A DNA stretch of 64,000 nt from an uncultured Bacteroidia bacterium (GTDB lineage: Bacteria; Bacteroidota; Bacteroidia; J057; CALAJH01), in assembly GCA_937922655.1 (NCBI GenBank), contig CALAJH010000011.1, positions 1-64,000 on the forward strand, written 5' to 3'. The notes under the pieces were generated by a model, which saw nothing but the letters and a program-made list of their open reading frames with translations, was not told where the DNA came from and ran no database searches. Shown in pieces: positions 9,701 to 18,468 of this stretch. Position numbers and translations under genes: made by a program. How positions within the stretch are numbered: position 1 is the stretch's first letter; the number at the start of each line of letters is the position of its first letter.

Positions 9701-11985
9701 CCGTCGGCGACCCGGGTTATCAAGCCGTTGGCGCCACCTGCGACCACGACGGCTCCGGCAACTGCACCACGGGCGAACGTGGATCCGCATGGTATCAAAT
9801 TACCATCGCCAATCCGGGCCCGTTGAACTTTACCATTCGCCCGAACGACGGCATTACCGACTACGACTTTGTTTTGTGGAAGGTGGCGGGCGTGGGGGCG
9901 ACCAATTGTGCAAACATCGCCTCCTCCGGCGGCGGAGGTGCGGTAAGTTGCAACTATTCCTATTTAGGAACTACGGGGATATACACCGGCGGCAACACGC
10001 CCCCTCCGTATTCCGGATACGACGCTGCGTTTGAACCGACGGTGAACGCCGCCGCAGGCGAAGTCTACCTGCTTGCCGTCCAAAACTATTCCAACAGTAC
10101 TTCGGGCTTTAGTTTGGATTTTAGTCACTCAGGTGTCGGGGTCGTGAACTACACCGCTCCGACGACCGTTTATTGGACGGGTAGTGTCAGCACCCAATGG
10201 AACAACCCCCTCAACTGGGGCGGATGCTCCGTACCGGATTGCAGTAAAAACGCCGTTATATTGTCCGGCCCCGCCAATCAACCCGTTATCGACGGAAGTA
10301 TTGTCGCTACGGTCAAGGATTTGACTATTTCCCCCGGTGCGTCGCTGACCATCGTCGCCGGCAATGAATTGCAAATTTGCGGCCATTACACCAACACCGG
10401 TTATTTGTATGCCGACCCGGGTTCCACCGTCCGTCTCGTTGGAAGTCTGACCCCGCAAAACATGGTCGGTTATATGACCACCTTCAGCAAGTTCGACAAT
10501 CTTATCATCGACAAAACCAACCCGGGGGACAACGTCTATTTGTATGCGGATATGGAGTCGGCGGGCGCATTTACCGTCGCACGAGGAAATTTCCGCCTCA
10601 ACGGCAACGACCATTTTGTCGGCGGTGATTTCACCGTCAATTCAGGCGGATTTTACACGCCCGGCACGGGAAGCACCCACTTTAACGGCGCCGGTACCCA
10701 AACTTTCACCAACAACGGTAGTTGTGTTTTCAACCACGTGTATATGGTCAAAAGTACGGCAAGCGGCGTGGTGTTGAACCACAACATGGTATTGAACGCC
10801 ACGGCCAACCTTACGCTTACCAACGGTTGGATAACCACGGGCGCCAACCGTGTTGTTGTGAACAACCCCGCCGTCGGTTCGGTAACCCCGGGCAATTCCA
10901 ACAGCTACGTTCGCGGCAATTTGCGTCGTTTTGTAAACACCACCGGCGCTTACGACCTGCCCGTAGGCAACGCTACCAAAGGGTATCAGCGCATCAACAT
11001 CAACTTTACCACCGCACATGGAGGGGGCGGTGGCGGTGGCTACAACTACCTTGACGCCTCGTTTAGCGACGGAACGCCCGGCGGCGCCGTCATTGGCCAG
11101 CACGAATGTGGCAACAATGGTTACGACGTTTGGCTTTACAATGGCTATTGGACCGTTACCGGCGGACGTACGGACATGACGTCGGTGACCGCTCCCGGCG
11201 TCTACACTGCCATCGGCTATCCTACCGCCTATCCTCCCGCGTTTAACACGTACAACTACACCAACATCACCGGCAACGCTTCCGCCACTTTGGCCAAAGG
11301 GCCGGCGTACACGTCGTTGGCTTTGGAGGGTGAATGCATGTACAATTCTTCGCCGGCTTCGGGCGTTGGGCGCATAGGTTTGATTGGCTTCTCGGACTTT
11401 TCTATCGCCATCGACGTCAGCAATCCCTTCCCGGTGGAGATGTCTCCGCTTGGCGCCCAACCTTTGACGGGCTTTATCCGATTGAATTGGGCTACCTCCT
11501 CCGAAACCAACAACCGCGGCTTTGAAATTCAACGTTCAACCGATGCCGTCGAATTTGCAAACATCGGTTGGGTAGACGGCCTCGGCAACTCCTCGAGTAT
11601 GCGTAACTACTCTTTCGACGACCGCACCGCCAAACCCGGCGTGAAATATCATTACCGTTTGCGTCAGGTGGACTTCGACGGAAACGCACGTTTTTCCAAT
11701 GTGGCCACCGCTACGCTGACGGAAACCGTAAACGAATTAAGCCTTTCGGTATATCCCAACCCGACCGACGGCGCCTTCGTTTTAAGCGTCGCCAGCCCCG
11801 ACAGCCGTAAATTAAGCATTGACGTCTACGACTTGGCGGGCCGACGAGTAATGCAAACAACGGCAACGGCGGAAACGGGAACGACGGAAGTACCGCTCTC
11901 GCTTTCGGGCTTGAGCGCCGGCGCTTACCAGCTCAAAGTAAACGACGGCGAGAAAACCCATACCGTACGCATTCAGAAAAAATAA
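6784..11985 (+). CDS. Giant T9SS-secreted surface repeat protein
   Basis: A 1733-residue exported protein. Signal peptide residues 1-23 (ending NAQ). Between about 130 and 960 it carries repeated beta-sandwich units of pre-peptidase C-terminal (PPC)-like type; each has a CS.P..VSSYPY- or LPYS-type start, a Y/F-rich centre (FTSTGTYYLIID) and a TLNI- or YSISI-type end. A further cysteine-bearing block follows (about 960-1120). Residues from about 1125 (VYWTGSVSTQWNNPLNW) resemble a 'sandwich plus G8/autotransporter-like' segment with a beta-helical look. The C-terminus (about 1650-1733: LSVYPNPTDGAF...LSAGAYQLKV...HTVRIQKK) is a type A T9SS sorting domain. It is probably cell-surface anchored or released. 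Possible adhesin; no catalytic motif recognised. A strong terminator follows. Confidence 0.85.
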   Translation: MNRILLSFLFLISWGIGLREANAQCSGGTNSGTISPIATWQTVMVGAGGVARYFTFNATAGTTYEFSFCAADGGSAGFDTQITIRTNADAYAGGYNDDFCGTRSKLSWTCVTSGTYRVLINRYNCNTLTATSTLAYRSVAPLPGATCSNPIVVSSYPYTNANTTCGSINDYGTQCSSSYGGGEDLVYQLNITTTGVYNFSLTGTAGWSGMFLKSAANCTNAASCLTYDANSSSSQSFSYNFTSTGTYYLIIDTWPPPTCTGFTLNISAPTAPPSNDNCAGSIALTPGPTCSYTAGTTAGATLSLAGCSGTADDDVWYHFVATQTTHVVQVQGGASFDAVIQVYSGTCGGTSITCTNVNGAGLMETVSISGLTVGATYWVRTYHAGTGSSATPTFNICVTDPPPGDNCSSPVVVSSYPYSISSTTLGLTNDYGSQSCNTLYGGGNDAVFQLNISTPGPYSIDLTNTSSTGYIGWFLATTCGNTGPSLMCQVSGFGNNASGVYNFTSPGTYYLIIDYWPSPYNSGYTLNIIPLVCPAGLGPIVNVPSLPYSSSGRTTCAQGNELTPSTAVTCGSNLYFTDMDEVFVFTPTTSGLITVNLTTASTNTGLALYQDCPFSGTCVNYNQSTSGSKTMCATVAAGQTYYLIVDSYLTPGGCIGTYSISITAPGASPSCVSGLGTGVVNIPTLPYSVTGHSTCGQVNDLTSSNTLVCGSSLYYSAEDRVYVFTPTVSGTSIITLTSTSSYVGLALYAGCPLADACYGGGGTCVAQEQSSSGSQTMTVCLQAGQTYYLLVDQWAPPTCIPTYNLSITAPVSGAGALNDLPCSALELPMGIYVGGTNACATGVGEPGVPGCWSGGTLNTVWYRFVAPSTTVKIRTILYSLTNTQIAVYSGTCSALSLIACNQNAPDCGFTSVLNSELTLTGLTAGATYFVRVDGVNDLKGNFSIVAIDGASSFPPLNGQDCPSPVPVCNSTFAVGDPGYQAVGATCDHDGSGNCTTGERGSAWYQITIANPGPLNFTIRPNDGITDYDFVLWKVAGVGATNCANIASSGGGGAVSCNYSYLGTTGIYTGGNTPPPYSGYDAAFEPTVNAAAGEVYLLAVQNYSNSTSGFSLDFSHSGVGVVNYTAPTTVYWTGSVSTQWNNPLNWGGCSVPDCSKNAVILSGPANQPVIDGSIVATVKDLTISPGASLTIVAGNELQICGHYTNTGYLYADPGSTVRLVGSLTPQNMVGYMTTFSKFDNLIIDKTNPGDNVYLYADMESAGAFTVARGNFRLNGNDHFVGGDFTVNSGGFYTPGTGSTHFNGAGTQTFTNNGSCVFNHVYMVKSTASGVVLNHNMVLNATANLTLTNGWITTGANRVVVNNPAVGSVTPGNSNSYVRGNLRRFVNTTGAYDLPVGNATKGYQRININFTTAHGGGGGGGYNYLDASFSDGTPGGAVIGQHECGNNGYDVWLYNGYWTVTGGRTDMTSVTAPGVYTAIGYPTAYPPAFNTYNYTNITGNASATLAKGPAYTSLALEGECMYNSSPASGVGRIGLIGFSDFSIAIDVSNPFPVEMSPLGAQPLTGFIRLNWATSSETNNRGFEIQRSTDAVEFANIGWVDGLGNSSSMRNYSFDDRTAKPGVKYHYRLRQVDFDGNARFSNVATATLTETVNELSLSVYPNPTDGAFVLSVASPDSRKLSIDVYDLAGRRVMQTTATAETGTTEVPLSLSGLSAGAYQLKVNDGEKTHTVRIQKK

Positions 11986-11995
11986 GCGCAATTCC

Positions 11996-12040
11996 AAAAG
12001 AAAGCGGCCCGGGGCGAAAGCTCACGGGCCGCTTTCTTTT
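11996..12040 (+). terminator. Rho-independent terminator after the giant surface protein
   Basis: A perfect 16-bp inverted repeat: left arm 11996-12011, 13-nt loop, right arm 12025-12040. The GC core GCGGCCCG is flanked by an A-run on the left and CTTTCTTTT on the right. It begins 10 nt after the stop codon. Confidence 0.92.
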
Positions 12041-12094
12041 GAGAGACCAACAAGCCAACCATCCATGTTCTTGTGGAAAAATTTTGAACTTCTT

Positions 12095-12127
12095 TTTGCC
12101 GCAATGACGAATAATTAAGCTATTTTG
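12095..12127 (+). promoter_or_regulatory. Near-consensus promoter for the pentapeptide gene
   Basis: TTTG at 12095-12098, a 22-nt spacer, and TATTTTG at 12121-12127, one T short of the -7 consensus. It lies 47 nt before the ATG at 12175. Confidence 0.35.
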
Positions 12128-12174
12128 CCGTATGTTTTCGGCGATAGATTGACTCATCCCCATACGACGGCAAG

Positions 12175-15100
12175 ATGGCACGCAAACTAACGGACGACGA
12201 GCTTCGCCTACTCATTCGGCAAAGGCGGGCGGCGGGCGAAGAGCTTGACCTCTCCGGCCAAGATTTGGCGGGGGCCTATTTGGTTCACGCCGAACTTTCG
12301 GGCGCCAATCTTTCCAACGCCAAGTTTTGGGGCGCCAATCTGCTTTTTGCAGACCTGTCCCATTCGATTGCCGATGGCGCCGATTTTCGCGACGCCGCTC
12401 TTTTGCATGCCGATTTTACCGCCGCCTCGCTCAAAAATGCGGATTTCAAGGGCGCCAATCTCGTTCAAGCCAACTTCTCCGGCGCCGATATTTCCGGTTC
12501 CGATTTGACCGGCGCCGCCACCGCCGGCGCCGTTTTCTCAGGGGTTACGGCTATTGACGCGATACTTCCGTCTTCCGTCGTCATCGTTCCCAAGGTTGCC
12601 GAAGAGACGGACGATTCCGAACGCAATCAAAAAACCACTGCTTCCGAAGAGGGTTCTCGGGATGGTGAAATTCAAACGTCCGCTGAAATGCAAATCGTTG
12701 AAACTCAACCCAAACCTTCGGAACCTCTGCCGTCGGTATCCGGGTCGAGTGAAGACGAGGGCGTCAAAGAAGAGATTGTTAAAGCCCCGGAGACTTTGCC
12801 CGAAGAAAATTTGGACGACGAAATCGAATCCTCCGAACGCGACCCAAGCAACGACGCTCAAGCCCAATCGTCGGAAACTTTGCCGTCCACTTCCGAATCC
12901 GAATCGAACGCCGAAGAAGAGAGCCTGCAAGCGGACGATTTGAAAGCCGCGAGTTTGTCCGTTGGTAGCCCCGCCCTTACGTCGGATTCATCCGCCGCCA
13001 AAACCATTCACCCTTCCGAAGAAGAAAAAATATTGGCCGAACTTACCACCGAACAAAAGGCCGATTTAAGTTTGCTCGCCGTTTCCGAGCAACAAACCCA
13101 TAAATCCTTAATTGAAATGTCCATAGAACACCAAATACCCGACGATGAAATCAAGGCCGGCAAGCCTTCCGCAGACCCCGGAATGTTCTTTTTGCCGCCT
13201 ATCGAGACCGCCGATGCTCCCGGCGACGTCGACTTGGATATGCTTTTGGAAAAAGTGATGAGCGGCGGCAAGCGCCCCGCTTCCCTCGAATCCGAACCTT
13301 CGGCCCCCGCCGAAAACATCGAAATTCCCAAAAACGACTCCGCGGATTTCGGAGCCATCGTAAAAGCCGAATCTTCAACGCAAGACTCGGACCCTACTTT
13401 GTCTCTTTCCGATTTGTTGCCCGAAGTCCAAGCCGTGGGCGAAATCGAATCGCAAGGTTACGACGCGCCCCCTGCAACATTGTCGCCCGGAGAAGAAACG
13501 TCGGCCCGTCCGTCTTTGTCCGGCTTGGGGGCATCCGCTGATTTTTTCCCCACCCCTCCCGTTTCCGAAGATTTGTCGAAAAGCGAAGTCGTTTTGCCCC
13601 AAGCGCCCGACGAGGTCGTACGGGCGTCGGACGACGAATCGTCGATTGATTCGCCCGAAGCCTTGTCTCTTTCCGAAGTTGAAGTCGCCCCCGTTCAACC
13701 GGCGCTTTTGCCCGTCTCTCCCCCCCGTGAAACCCCGAATATCCAACAAACCTCGACCCCATGGATGACCGCAAGCGACGGTGCCGTCCCGATGCTTGAC
13801 ATGTCGGGCATGGAAATGGATTCGGAGAACTATGAGGGCGCCGTTTTGGACGGCAACAGTTTGCGACACGCCAAATTGAACCGGGTTGGAATGTCCGGAG
13901 CAAGCCTTCGCGGCGCCGACGTTTCCGGCTCAAAATGGACCGGAGGCGATGTTTCCAACGTCAATTTTTCCGGCGCCAACATGTCGTTTTCCGTTCTGGG
14001 GGAAATGCAAGCCGAGGGAACCGACTTTTCTCATACCCTGCTTTCGGGTACGCGATGGGAAAAAGTAAACGCCGACGGCGCCAATTTTTTCGAGGCCCGT
14101 GCCGCCAACGTTCGTTGGGTCGACTGTTCGTTGAACGGCGCCAACTTTGAAAGCGCCGAACTGACCGGGGCCCGATTGGAAAAATCATCACTGGAAAAAG
14201 CCAAATTTACGGGGGCGCAATTGACGCGGGCAAGATTTTCCGAGTCGTTGCTTGCGGGGGGCGTTTTTGTCGGGGTCGATGCCGAAGCCGCGGATTTTGA
14301 AGAGGCGAAGCTGACGGGTGCGGATTTTTCCGGCGCCCGATTGCGCTTTTCCGATTTTGAAGAGGCGGAATTGACGGGCGCGGATTTTTCCGACGCCGAC
14401 CTTACCGGCGCCGACCTTGAAGAAGTCCACGCCGAACGCGCCAATTTTTCCCGTGCCGATTTGAGCGGTGCGGAATTCGAAAGCGCCCATCTGATGTTTA
14501 CCCGCTTTGTCGAGGCGCGGTTGGAAAACGCCGATTTGGAAAACGCCAACTTTGAAGGCGCCGATTTGAGCGGCGCCGACCTGCGTTACGCCAATCTGCG
14601 AGGCGCCAACCTCGCCAACGCCAATTTGACGGGCGCCGACCTCGAGGGCGCCGACCTCACCGGCGCCACCCTCGAAAATGCGATTCTCGACCGCACCCGA
14701 TTTGGCTACGCGGATATGGCTAGGGTGAATCTTAGAGCCGTCATCGCCGACGAAGCCGTTTTCGACGGCGCCCGGCTTCACGAAGCCGACGGCGTCGATG
14801 CTTCTTTTGTCGCCTGCGGGTTCGCCGGCGCCCAGCTTAACGGGGCTCGTTTGACCAAAGCGATGATGAAGCAGTCGCGTTTCGAAGGAGCCGACCTTTC
14901 GGGCGCCGATTTCAAGGGCGCGTTTTTGCAGGACGCCAATTTCTACAAAGCCGTGGCACGAGGCACGAACTTTGAAGCCGTCCAAGCCGAAGGCGCCAAC
15001 TTCGACTCGTTTTCGGGCGAAGGCGCCAATTTTTCCGCCGCGAAACTTAAATCCGTAGACATGCGCGGCGCCACCTTGCAAGCCGGCAACTTTACGGGCG

Positions 15101-15396
15101 CCAACCTTGCCGGTTCAACGTTCGAGGGCGCCAACGTCAATGGGGCAAACTTTACCCAAGCGGCCCTCCAAAACGCACGTTTTGCGTATTGCGAGGCCGA
15201 CGGTGTGGTTTTTGCCAAAGCGATAATGAAACATGTTCAAGCGTCGCGCTCAAAATTTTCGGGCGCCGAGTTTTCGGGCGCCGTCTTTGAAGGTACGGAG
15301 TTTTACGAATGCGACCTTGCCGGCGCCCATATCCCCGACCCCAAGGGCGCGACGTTCAAAGGACGCAGTTCGCGCGGATGGTTGAAAAAGTCGTGA
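12175..15396 (+). CDS. Very large pentapeptide-repeat protein with acidic linker
   Basis: A 1073-residue cytoplasmic-type protein without signal peptide or membrane segment. Residues 1-20 are a charged helix. Residues about 22-125 form a first pentapeptide-repeat block (A(D/N)LSG-type units). About 130-540 is a low-complexity acidic linker rich in Ser, Glu, Asp and Pro. About 545-1060 is a second, much longer block of about 100 units that would fold as a right-handed quadrilateral beta-helix. The family includes DNA-mimic gyrase protectors (Qnr/MfpA) and scaffold proteins, but those are about 200 residues; this size and the two-block layout point to a scaffold or envelope-associated role instead. 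The 3' end overlaps bioA by 19 nt, so the two are translationally linked. Confidence 0.85.
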   Translation: MARKLTDDELRLLIRQRRAAGEELDLSGQDLAGAYLVHAELSGANLSNAKFWGANLLFADLSHSIADGADFRDAALLHADFTAASLKNADFKGANLVQANFSGADISGSDLTGAATAGAVFSGVTAIDAILPSSVVIVPKVAEETDDSERNQKTTASEEGSRDGEIQTSAEMQIVETQPKPSEPLPSVSGSSEDEGVKEEIVKAPETLPEENLDDEIESSERDPSNDAQAQSSETLPSTSESESNAEEESLQADDLKAASLSVGSPALTSDSSAAKTIHPSEEEKILAELTTEQKADLSLLAVSEQQTHKSLIEMSIEHQIPDDEIKAGKPSADPGMFFLPPIETADAPGDVDLDMLLEKVMSGGKRPASLESEPSAPAENIEIPKNDSADFGAIVKAESSTQDSDPTLSLSDLLPEVQAVGEIESQGYDAPPATLSPGEETSARPSLSGLGASADFFPTPPVSEDLSKSEVVLPQAPDEVVRASDDESSIDSPEALSLSEVEVAPVQPALLPVSPPRETPNIQQTSTPWMTASDGAVPMLDMSGMEMDSENYEGAVLDGNSLRHAKLNRVGMSGASLRGADVSGSKWTGGDVSNVNFSGANMSFSVLGEMQAEGTDFSHTLLSGTRWEKVNADGANFFEARAANVRWVDCSLNGANFESAELTGARLEKSSLEKAKFTGAQLTRARFSESLLAGGVFVGVDAEAADFEEAKLTGADFSGARLRFSDFEEAELTGADFSDADLTGADLEEVHAERANFSRADLSGAEFESAHLMFTRFVEARLENADLENANFEGADLSGADLRYANLRGANLANANLTGADLEGADLTGATLENAILDRTRFGYADMARVNLRAVIADEAVFDGARLHEADGVDASFVACGFAGAQLNGARLTKAMMKQSRFEGADLSGADFKGAFLQDANFYKAVARGTNFEAVQAEGANFDSFSGEGANFSAAKLKSVDMRGATLQAGNFTGANLAGSTFEGANVNGANFTQAALQNARFAYCEADGVVFAKAIMKHVQASRSKFSGAEFSGAVFEGTEFYECDLAGAHIPDPKGATFKGRSSRGWLKKS

Positions 15397-16616
15397 GTCG
15401 TGTTTGGCGGCCTTTTACCCCGTCGGCATCCGCCCCCGCGGTACGAGTCCTTTCCGCCGAAGGCGCTTTTTTGACGCTTGAAGACGGACGGAGGGTGTTG
15501 GACGCTACCTCGTCTTGGTGGGTGCAATCGCATGGCCATGCTCATCCCTACGTAGCCGCCGCCGTCGCACGGCAAGCTTCAAGTCTTTGTCAAACGCTTT
15601 TCGCCGACTTTACTCACCGTCCGGCCGAGGAATTGGCCGAACGTTTGACCGCGATGACGGGTATGCACCGTGCGTTCTTTTCCGACGACGGAAGCACGGC
15701 GGTGGAAGTGGCCTTGAAGATAGCATTGTTGCATGCGGCGCTCGTACGGCCCGAAGCGCGACGCGTCGCCGCCTTGGAGGGCGCTTATCACGGCGACGCT
15801 TTCGGGGCCATGTCGGTTTCGGCACGCTCGGAATTTTCCCGTCCATTCGAGCGCTTGTTGTTCGACGTGGATTTTTTGCCGTTTCACGACCCCGTCCCCG
15901 CGATGGAAACTTTGTTTTCACGCGGCCAAACGGCGGCCGTCATTATCGAACCTCTTGTACAAGGTACGGCGGGCATGCGTTTTTATCCGCCGCAAATCCT
16001 GTCCGACATGGTTCGCACCGCTCGCAAGCACGACGTTACCGTCATTTTCGACGAGGTTATGACGGGCTTTGGACGCACGGGAAAAATGTTCGCTTGTCAA
16101 TGGATTGACGAAAAACCGGATTTGATTTGCCTATCAAAAGCATTGACGGCGGGAGTTGTTCCTATGGGTTTGACTTTGGCCAACGAAAGGATGTTCGAAC
16201 CGTTTTCGGCGGGCGAGACGCTGTGGCACGGCCATTCCTACACGGGCAACGCCGTGGCTTGCGCCGCCGCCCTCGCTTCGTTGGACTTGTTTGAACAACC
16301 CGAAACTTGGCGGCAAATTCAAGCGTTGGTCGACGCGCAGGCGGCGGGAAAATCCGTATTGACGGCGGCGGGCGCCCAAAACGTTCGAAGTTGCGGGGTG
16401 ATTCTTGCTTTTGAGGTCGAAACCGACGGGCCGCAAGGTTATTTCAACGAAATCAAACACAAAATAAAGTCATATTCCCTGCACCGTGGACTGGCGGTGC
16501 GTCCGTTGGGCAACACCGTTTATCTTTTTCCGCCGTACTGTACCCCGCTTGACGACCTCCGGCGCTCCCACGAAATATTGGCCGAAGGCTTGACGAACGC
16601 TTGGCGCCAAATTTGA
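15378..16616 (+). CDS. bioA: Adenosylmethionine-8-amino-7-oxononanoate aminotransferase
   Basis: A 412-residue class III PLP aminotransferase. It converts 8-amino-7-oxononanoate to 7,8-diaminononanoate in biotin synthesis using SAM as amino donor. Diagnostic BioA features: VWRPFTPS near the N-terminus, SSWWVQSHGHAHP near 40, YHGDAFGAMSV near 140, FDEVMTGFGRTGKMFAC near 225, and the PLP lysine in LSKALTAG near 252, followed by LWHGHSYTGNAVAC. The ATG at 15378 is chosen because it yields the family N-terminus (MVEKVVSRVWRPF); upstream in-frame sequence lies inside the pentapeptide gene. No other bio genes are nearby. Length and motifs are complete, so it should be active. Confidence 0.92.
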   Translation: MVEKVVSRVWRPFTPSASAPAVRVLSAEGAFLTLEDGRRVLDATSSWWVQSHGHAHPYVAAAVARQASSLCQTLFADFTHRPAEELAERLTAMTGMHRAFFSDDGSTAVEVALKIALLHAALVRPEARRVAALEGAYHGDAFGAMSVSARSEFSRPFERLLFDVDFLPFHDPVPAMETLFSRGQTAAVIIEPLVQGTAGMRFYPPQILSDMVRTARKHDVTVIFDEVMTGFGRTGKMFACQWIDEKPDLICLSKALTAGVVPMGLTLANERMFEPFSAGETLWHGHSYTGNAVACAAALASLDLFEQPETWRQIQALVDAQAAGKSVLTAAGAQNVRSCGVILAFEVETDGPQGYFNEIKHKIKSYSLHRGLAVRPLGNTVYLFPPYCTPLDDLRRSHEILAEGLTNAWRQI

Positions 16617-16775
16617 CGCCGGTTTTAAAGTGGCGAGGCAACCTTGACGTTGGAAAAAGCGTATACCAACGAAAGCCTTCATTATTTTATGACGCGGACG
16701 CCGTTGGACAAGCCGGACGACGGCGGAAGTTCGACTTTCTTAGCACGTTTTATTGCATCGTACCAAGATTTTGCC

Positions 16776-17717
16776 ATGATTGTCAAAAAGCGAATAAGGT
16801 CTGCGGGCGTGGCGGCAGTCATGACCGCAACGGCCATCGGAGTGTGGAAAATGGACGCGCCGGCGGGCAAAGTTCCCGTTTCACCGCCGCCTGCCCACCC
16901 CGTGGTTTCCGTGCATCCGACTTTCGTCGTTGGGAAGTCGGATAAATTTGCCGTGCAAATGCTTAAAGAGGGCGTGCGTCGACCGTGGACGGGCTTTTCG
17001 GGTTTTGTCGAAACGAAATTGGAAAAGTTTGCAGGGGTAAGTTACGGCGCCGGTGGCGCGGGTTGCGGCGCCGGAAAAACGCTTGTCAATTTTGAGCAGA
17101 TGGATTGCGTAACGTTTATAGAAAACGTGCTTGCGCTTACGCTTACCGAAAAGGATTACGCCCTCAAACCGGCCGACGAGCGTACGCTTTTCAACGCATT
17201 CGTCCAAAATCTCAACCGGGTGCGTTACTACGAAGGGGTTAATTGCCGGTGGGACGACCGCATCTATTACTTCACCGATGCACTCCGCCAACTCGAGGAC
17301 GCGGGTCTGCTGACCGACCTTGCACGCATCAACGGCGAACCTTTCACCAAAAAAATCGAATATCTTTCCAAAAATCCACAAAAATTTACGGGTATCGAGG
17401 ATTGGAACAAAGTCAAGCGGTTGGAACGTGAAATGAGTTCCCGACGCAGATATTATTATCCGTTGTCGGAGTTGGAAAGGTATGCGGATTTGGCTCGGAC
17501 GGGGGACGTTGTCGCGCTGGCAACGGACGTGCCGGGCTTGGACGTTTCCCATTGTGGTTTTATCCACGTGGACGAAAATCGTTCGGGTGTGGACAAACTC
17601 TTTTTCACCCATGCTTCGAGTGTCAAGAAAAAAGTCGTTTATCGACAAAACTTTTGCGACTATTTGTCCACCCGTACCTCGATTACCGGCGTTTTCGTTT
17701 ATCGTCCGTTGTTTTAG
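16776..17717 (+). CDS. DUF1460 N-acetylmuramoyl-L-alanine amidase-like protein
   Basis: A 313-residue exported protein of the DUF1460 family (NlpC/P60-like cysteine fold; members act as peptidoglycan amidases or cell-wall recycling enzymes in Bacteroidota). The start at 16776 gives a plausible signal or anchor segment (MIVKKRIRSAGVAAVMTATAIG); a non-ATG start would add 44 residues without a signal. The catalytic cysteine lies in NFEQMDCVTFIEN near residue 110 and the histidine in DVSHCGFIHV near 258. YYPLSELERYADLARTGDVVAL is also family-typical. It is transcribed after bioA with a gap of about 160 nt. Likely periplasmic wall turnover. Confidence 0.85.
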   Translation: MIVKKRIRSAGVAAVMTATAIGVWKMDAPAGKVPVSPPPAHPVVSVHPTFVVGKSDKFAVQMLKEGVRRPWTGFSGFVETKLEKFAGVSYGAGGAGCGAGKTLVNFEQMDCVTFIENVLALTLTEKDYALKPADERTLFNAFVQNLNRVRYYEGVNCRWDDRIYYFTDALRQLEDAGLLTDLARINGEPFTKKIEYLSKNPQKFTGIEDWNKVKRLEREMSSRRRYYYPLSELERYADLARTGDVVALATDVPGLDVSHCGFIHVDENRSGVDKLFFTHASSVKKKVVYRQNFCDYLSTRTSITGVFVYRPLF

Positions 17718-17771
17718 ACGCGTTTGGCCCGGGATTTTTATCGTCGTGGTGGCGTGTTTTTACGAATATAT

Positions 17772-17779
17772 TATATTTG
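17772..17779 (+). promoter_or_regulatory. -7 box TATATTTG for the Ter module
   Basis: TATATTTG is an exact TAnnTTTG match between the DUF1460 stop and the first TerD gene. No TTTG -33 is evident at the expected spacing. The leader to the ATG at 17895 would be about 110 nt. Confidence 0.45.
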
Positions 17780-17894
17780 CAACGTTTTTAAGTCGGCCGT
17801 ATTCGGGCTTTGACGCGCTCGGCGTCACGCCGGTCGTAAACATTCAAGCATGATTTGGGGTCGTCTTCGATTTCATTATTATTCAAATCCGGAA

Positions 17895-18458
17895 ATGGCC
17901 ATCAATTTAGAAAAAGGACAACGCCTTGAATTGGATCTTCCCAAATTTTGTGTTGGCTTGGGATGGGACCCCAATGAATCGGCTTCGTCGGAAACTTTCG
18001 ATATCGACGCCTCGATATTCATGCTCGACGAGCGTGGAAAGATTCCGGGCGAACTTTACTTTGTATTTTACAACAATTTGCGTTCTCCCGATGGCGCCGT
18101 CGTCCACATGGGGGATTCTCGGGAAGGTTTGGGCGACGGGGACGACGAGCTTGTCGTCGTGGATACAACCAAAATTTCGCCCGCCATTCGGGAAATCGTC
18201 TTTGTTGTTACGATTCACCAAGCGCCGGAAAAACGACAAAACTTCGGCCAAATACGCAACTCTTACATCCGTATTTACAACAGCTCGACGGGCGAAGAAA
18301 TCGCCAAATACGAGCTTAACGAGGATTTTTCCAACGAAACCAAAGTCGAATTTGGAAAACTGGTTCGTCACGGTCACACATGGCGCTTCGAAGCCGTAGG
18401 CGTAGGGGAAACGGGGACGCTTCAAGACTACGTCAATCGTTGGTACGACGGCAATTAA
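17895..18458 (+). CDS. TerD-family calcium-binding stress protein (first copy)
   Basis: A 187-residue TerD-domain protein. The start is set at 17895 because MAINLEKGQRLEL is the canonical TerD N-terminus; an ATG at 17850 would add 15 residues of non-family sequence. The core has VGLGWDP near 22-28, DIDASIFMLDERGK, and the acidic loop GDSREGLGDGDDE near 83-95, the double calcium-binding site. TerD proteins (tellurite, phage and colicin resistance clusters) are thought to be Ca-dependent scaffolds at the inner face of the membrane. It heads a three-gene run with a second TerD and a TerY-like protein, spaced 10 and 3 nt. Confidence 0.92.
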   Translation: MAINLEKGQRLELDLPKFCVGLGWDPNESASSETFDIDASIFMLDERGKIPGELYFVFYNNLRSPDGAVVHMGDSREGLGDGDDELVVVDTTKISPAIREIVFVVTIHQAPEKRQNFGQIRNSYIRIYNSSTGEEIAKYELNEDFSNETKVEFGKLVRHGHTWRFEAVGVGETGTLQDYVNRWYDGN

Positions 18459-18468
18459 TTTTTTCGAT

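Noticed and set aside
12250-15360. CRISPR-like regular short repeats in the pentapeptide gene
   Set aside because: The periodicity is 15 nt in frame with coding of pentapeptides, with no spacers and no cas genes.
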